A stretch of DNA of 7,698 bases from an uncultured Selenomonas sp. (lineage in GTDB: Bacteria; Bacillota; Negativicutes; Selenomonadales; Selenomonadaceae). The notes under the pieces are model-generated. The model had not been told where the DNA came from. It saw nothing but the letters and a program-made list of their open reading frames with translations, and made no database searches. How positions within the stretch are numbered: position 1 is the stretch's first letter; each line of letters starts with the position of its first letter. Position numbers and translations under genes: made by a program. The stretch covers positions 1 to 7,698 of the forward strand of contig CALGGN010000054.1 of the NCBI GenBank assembly GCA_937915915.1, read 5' to 3'. Positions 5,520-7,698 of the stretch are shown here, piece after piece.

Positions 5520-5639
5520 CTATTCGACAAGTTCAACGGCTGCTCCTACGATGAAAAATTCTGCCACAAAATCGATTGTCTCGATACCAAACTGCCAAAT
5601 GCCATGCCTCTTTTTGAATGGCAAACCTTTTTCACCGAC
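5520..5639 (-). other. Unassigned minus-strand frame, possibly the 3' end of a lost gene
   Basis: A 39-codon frame without its own start reads EKGLPFKKRHGIWQFG, IETIDFVAEFFIVGAAVELVE, then TAG. It overlaps the tail of the PH-domain stub in another frame. The final 25 residues have protein-like alternation, so this may be the C-terminus of a gene joined to the stub by deletion. I recognise no family, and chance remains likely. Confidence 0.25.
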
Positions 5640-5689
5640 TCAATGTCGGTTTCCGCAGCGTTCCCCATAAGTCCGCTCAAAATACCCAT
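5546..5689 (-). pseudogene. 5' stub of a bacterial PH-domain protein gene
   Basis: From the ATG at 5689 the first 21 residues, MGILSGLMGNAAETDIES then VKK, match the start of small cytosolic PH-domain proteins (PF08000, YvbH-like; usually about 125 residues). These begin MGIL-GLxGNASExD and continue with a domain of unknown ligand. The rest (KVCHSKRGMAFG onward) does not fit the family and stops at 5546 after 47 residues. AGGGAG lies 7 nt before the ATG. The thioesterase gene ends 47 nt upstream, so the two may have formed one operon. The break near codon 22 resembles that of the flavodoxin stub. Confidence 0.6.
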
Positions 5690-5736
5690 TGCCTATCTCC
5701 CTTCTCCGCTTAACCGCCCATACTGGGCAGAGCCAC

Positions 5737-6132
5737 CTACCCCTCTAAGATTGCCATTTGGGCACTTCCCTCTGCAGTCACCGTTCCATCTGGCAGAGCC
5801 ACTGTTGCCTTCAGACGAACAAAATGATTCCTGCGGGATTCCTCCCAGGCGGATACTGTCAGCATCTCCCCGACAGGCGTTGGCTGGCGGTAGCGCATCT
5901 CCAGTTTCGCGGTCATCGCTTCTTCTCCCTTTTCCATAATCAAATATTTCACCATGGCCTCATCTGCCATTGTCGTAAGGATTCCACCGTGGACTACGTC
6001 ATCATATCCTTGGTATTCCCTTGGAATCATCTTCCTGGCAACGCATTTTCCGTCCTCCATGGAAAAATCCAGTTTGAGCCCGATAGGGTTCTCCTTGCCA
6101 CAAGCAAAACAGTATGCATCATTTCTTCCCAT
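5737..6132 (-). CDS. PaaI family (hotdog fold) acyl-CoA thioesterase
   Basis: This 131-residue protein is complete for the hotdog thioesterase family, whose cytosolic members hydrolyse acyl-CoA or aryl-CoA esters as tetramers. It opens with YCFACGKENPIGLKLDF, the CFxCGxxNPxGLxL start of the PaaI subgroup. The active-site helix is DVVHGGILTTMADEAM (about residues 45-60), where HGG and the following acidic residue (D57 or E58) serve catalysis in relatives. MRYRQPTPVG (about 79-88) is the typical second strand region. A good ribosome site (GGAGGAAGG) is centred about 11 nt before the ATG at 6132. The substrate cannot be told. Unlike its neighbours it shows no break. The PH-domain stub follows 47 nt later on the same strand. 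Confidence 0.85.
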   Translation of the reverse strand: MGRNDAYCFACGKENPIGLKLDFSMEDGKCVARKMIPREYQGYDDVVHGGILTTMADEAMVKYLIMEKGEEAMTAKLEMRYRQPTPVGEMLTVSAWEESRRNHFVRLKATVALPDGTVTAEGSAQMAILEG

Positions 6133-6319
6133 GATTCTGTCCTTCCTCCCACACGTCTCGCCGCTCTGCGGTTTTCAGCATGCATCAAGTTCTACCGTTC
6201 ATGGAAATTTAGACAAGTCAAACAGCAAGTTATTTGGAATGGGTTATACTACAAAAAGAATTCACCGTGGATTTCCTTCAGAAGAAGATGAAAAAGAACG
6301 AGGGCGAGTGACAGAGAGG

Positions 6320-6628
6320 AAGGAAATCATTGCTAATGCGGAGCTTATTCGCAGGACACTCTGTGACACCACTGCCATGCAGGAGGAAAAACGGCGGCTC
6401 GAAAGCGAGATGGCGGTGCTGGTGGACATGGTGAACAATTGCATCGCCGAGAACGCCCGTATAGCTCAAGACCAGGATGAATACCAGAAACGGTACGACG
6501 GCATGGTTGCGAAATACGATGCCGCCAAAGCCAAGTACGATGAAACAGTAGCCGCTGTATCCGCAAAGGAGCCCAGAGCGCACGGCTTCGGATCTGCGCC
6601 AATTTTTTATTTTCTAAAGCAGGAATGA
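6320..6628 (+). pseudogene. C-terminal fragment of a large serine recombinase
   Basis: The frame reads KEIIANAELIRRTL, EEKRRLESEMAVLVDMV, NNCIAENARIAQDQDEYQKR, YDGMVAKYDAAKAKYDE and TVAAVSAKE. This is the helical coiled-coil part near the C-terminus of large serine recombinases of transposons and integrative elements in Firmicutes (DQxEYQKRYDGLVxRFDxAKARLE is the usual form). The N-terminal catalytic serine domain, the recombinase domain and the zinc ribbon are absent. Similarity stops at about 6577 (AKEPR), where family members go on with ARREAIExFI. The remaining codons to 6628 are unrelated. There is no ribosome site, so it is an inert relic of an integrated element. Confidence 0.75.
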
Positions 6629-6637
6629 ATAAGTCTA

Positions 6638-6646
6638 TGGTAGAAT
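6638..6646 (+). promoter_or_regulatory. Extended -10 promoter candidate for the TIGR04076/MBL pair
   Basis: TGGTAGAAT has the TGn extension and a TAGAAT -10 box (6641-6646), 35 nt before the TIGR04076 start. No -35 box is evident, which extended -10 promoters can tolerate. Confidence 0.35.
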
Positions 6647-6680
6647 AATAAAAGGTTAAGCAGGAAGGAGAGGGCTGATT

Positions 6681-6956
6681 ATGCGAAGGGTACGCATCAC
6701 GGTTATGCGGAAGGGTTGCTACCCGGATTTGATGGAGAAGTACGAGAATCCCATCGAAAACGCCTGCGACATGGAAGAGGGGCAAGTGTTCATCGCCAAC
6801 GGCTGGGAGCGTCCCAATGGCTTATGCGAGAGTGCATGGGAAACCATGTCCCCCTTCGTCATGGGGCTGGTACATGGTGCAGAGAACTTCTATGATGGCT
6901 GGATGAAGAACCCTCGCTCGGCGATGATTTCCTGCGACGCGAAGCTAGTCCTTTAG
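6681..6956 (+). CDS. TIGR04076 family protein, ended early by an in-frame TAG
   Basis: The 91-residue product starts MRRVRITVMRKGCYPDLMEK and contains EEGQVFI and PNGLCESAWETMSPFVMGL, features of the small TIGR04076 family (about 90-100 residues, function unknown, often with conserved Cys and Trp). GGAAGGAG is spaced 10 nt from the ATG. After MISC the family normally continues with a (N/T)DGxRPV tail. Here a 24-nt stretch (6936-6959) encodes DAKLVL, TAG and D, and only then does the tail NDGFRPVSFLLETVDED follow in the same frame to a second stop at 7011-7013. So the open frame is a shortened protein with a detached tail. The metallo-beta-lactamase remnant starts 3 nt after that second stop, which suggests translational coupling in the original operon. 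Confidence 0.75.
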   Translation: MRRVRITVMRKGCYPDLMEKYENPIENACDMEEGQVFIANGWERPNGLCESAWETMSPFVMGLVHGAENFYDGWMKNPRSAMISCDAKLVL

Positions 6957-7013
6957 GACAACGATGGCTTTCGTCCAGTTAGCTTTTTATTGGAGACGGT
7001 GGATGAGGATTAG
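6957..7013 (+). pseudogene. Detached C-terminal tail of the TIGR04076 gene
   Basis: In frame with the gene above but behind its TAG, this encodes D, NDGFRPVSFLLETVDED and TAG. The NDGFRPV motif is the usual family ending, so the segment is part of the ancestral gene. It contains the ribosome site (GAGG at 7005-7008) for the next gene. Confidence 0.65.
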
Positions 7014-7016
7014 CTG

Positions 7017-7615
7017 ATGATTTATAGATTAACCATTCTGGTAGAAAATAGTGTGGAAAGAGAAAGCAATTTGGTAGCCGAACTATCGGTAGGAATTTTT
7101 GGCAGGAAAAATTTTCCTATGACAAGGAAAACAATCAATATCTTCCCAAGGGCTGCGGATTTACAAAGTCGGACTTAGTGGCATGGAAAGTTGAAGAACG
7201 TGAATGCAAAGATAGCTTGAAACTTGATGATTACGCACAGCTGTTCACAAATTTTGACAGACATTACTCCTTTGAGCATATCCCGCCAAAATTCGTGCGC
7301 GGCAATACTAAAGAGCCGGATTGCTTTGAGGACGAAATATGTTTGTTGCTCAAAACAGATGACGGAATTGCCTTAGTGGTGGGCTGTTCCCATCAAGGTA
7401 TATTGAACATTACCGCTACCGTAAAAGAGCGGACGGGTCTTCCCGTTCGACGCATCATTGGCGGCATTCATTTGAGTGGCGAAGGGCAAGAACGCATGGA
7501 CAGGACACTGACCGAATTGGAACGGCTCGGTGTCCGTGATTTCAATCTTTGCCACTGTTCCGGCGCAAACGTACCTAGCAGAGTTGCTACGGGAACTGTC
7601 ATTGAGCTGAAATGA
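7017..7615 (+). pseudogene. Metallo-beta-lactamase fold hydrolase gene with an internal deletion and frame change
   Basis: The ATG at 7017 opens MIYRLTILVENSVERESNLVAE, the usual start of single-domain MBL hydrolases of this type, in one frame up to 7082. From about 7094 a second frame goes on with NFWQEKFSYDKENNQYLPKG and GCGFTKSDLVAWKVEERE, LVVGCSHQGILNI, RRIIGGIHL and FNLCHCSGANVP to the stop at 7613-7615. Missing in between are roughly 70 residues (my estimate from relatives) that hold the LFDTG strand and the HxHxDH zinc motif. Later metal ligands (H in GCSHQG, H in LCHCSG) remain. The longest open frame with an ATG begins at 7178 and would give 145 residues with no active site. It overlaps nothing and follows the TIGR04076 gene by 3 nt. 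Confidence 0.85.
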
Positions 7616-7630
7616 GAGGAGGCGAAGGGG

Positions 7631-7698
7631 TTATATTGGTCTTTCGCCGAAAAAGCGGTTCAAGTCAGCAGCGCGCGTAGAGTCTGTCCCCGCAAAAT
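7631..7698 (-). other. Possible 3' end of a leftward gene at the window edge
   Basis: The minus strand is open from the edge and reads FAGTDSTRAADLNRFFGERPI, then TAA at 7631-7633. It is too short to place in a family. The plus strand here has GAGAGGAGG (7614-7622) but no well-placed start codon, and a 6-bp pair GGCGAA/TTCGCC (7621-7626, 7643-7648). Confidence 0.2.

Noticed and set aside
5388..5939. 183-codon open frame on the plus strand
   Set aside because: It runs across the glycerate kinase start, the PH-domain stub and the thioesterase on the opposite strand, with no family resemblance.
7636..7680. TTG-started mini frame after the MBL remnant
   Set aside because: Only 14 codons, poor spacing to the GAGGAGG sequence, no motif.

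Overview
The window looks like chromosomal DNA from an anaerobic Firmicute, probably a Negativicute near Selenomonas, Mitsuokella or Megasphaera. This is inferred from the kinds of protein families present, not from a marker gene. It is mostly a decayed or recombination-prone accessory region. Four reading frames look whole: an Rpn-type PD-(D/E)XK nuclease (576-1400, +), a UvrA-like ABC ATPase without a UvrB-binding domain (2071-4557, -), a PaaI-type hotdog thioesterase (5737-6132, -), and a TIGR04076-type small protein (6681-6956, +). The last of these is cut short by an in-frame TAG.

Layout: 1-271 is an N-terminally shortened piece of an MmeI-like type IIG methyltransferase. A 53-nt stem-loop precedes the rpn gene, and three tandem hairpins follow it (1409-1490). 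Then comes a promoter, a possible MerR-type operator and the dead 5' end of an aldo/keto reductase gene on the minus strand (Trp12 replaced by TGA). A 159-bp near-perfect palindrome (1902-2060) lies just downstream of the uvrA-like gene. Beyond that gene are an unrecognised fragment, the first 22 codons of a flavodoxin, a 207-bp nested inverted-repeat element (4927-5133), an internally deleted glycerate kinase, and the first codons of a PH-domain protein. The intact thioesterase follows. The right part holds the C-terminal coiled-coil region of a large serine recombinase, then a TIGR04076/metallo-beta-lactamase gene pair. There the first gene has a 24-nt insert with a stop, and the second has lost its HxHxDH metal site together with the reading frame.

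The common theme is repeated loss of gene bodies while starts, ribosome binding sites and even promoters survive. The debris lies among palindromic repeats, an Rpn nuclease gene (a family known to promote recombination) and a serine recombinase remnant. I see no convincing new multi-gene system. The most unusual items are the two structured repeats, one of them with compensatory base changes, and the set of 5' gene stubs.
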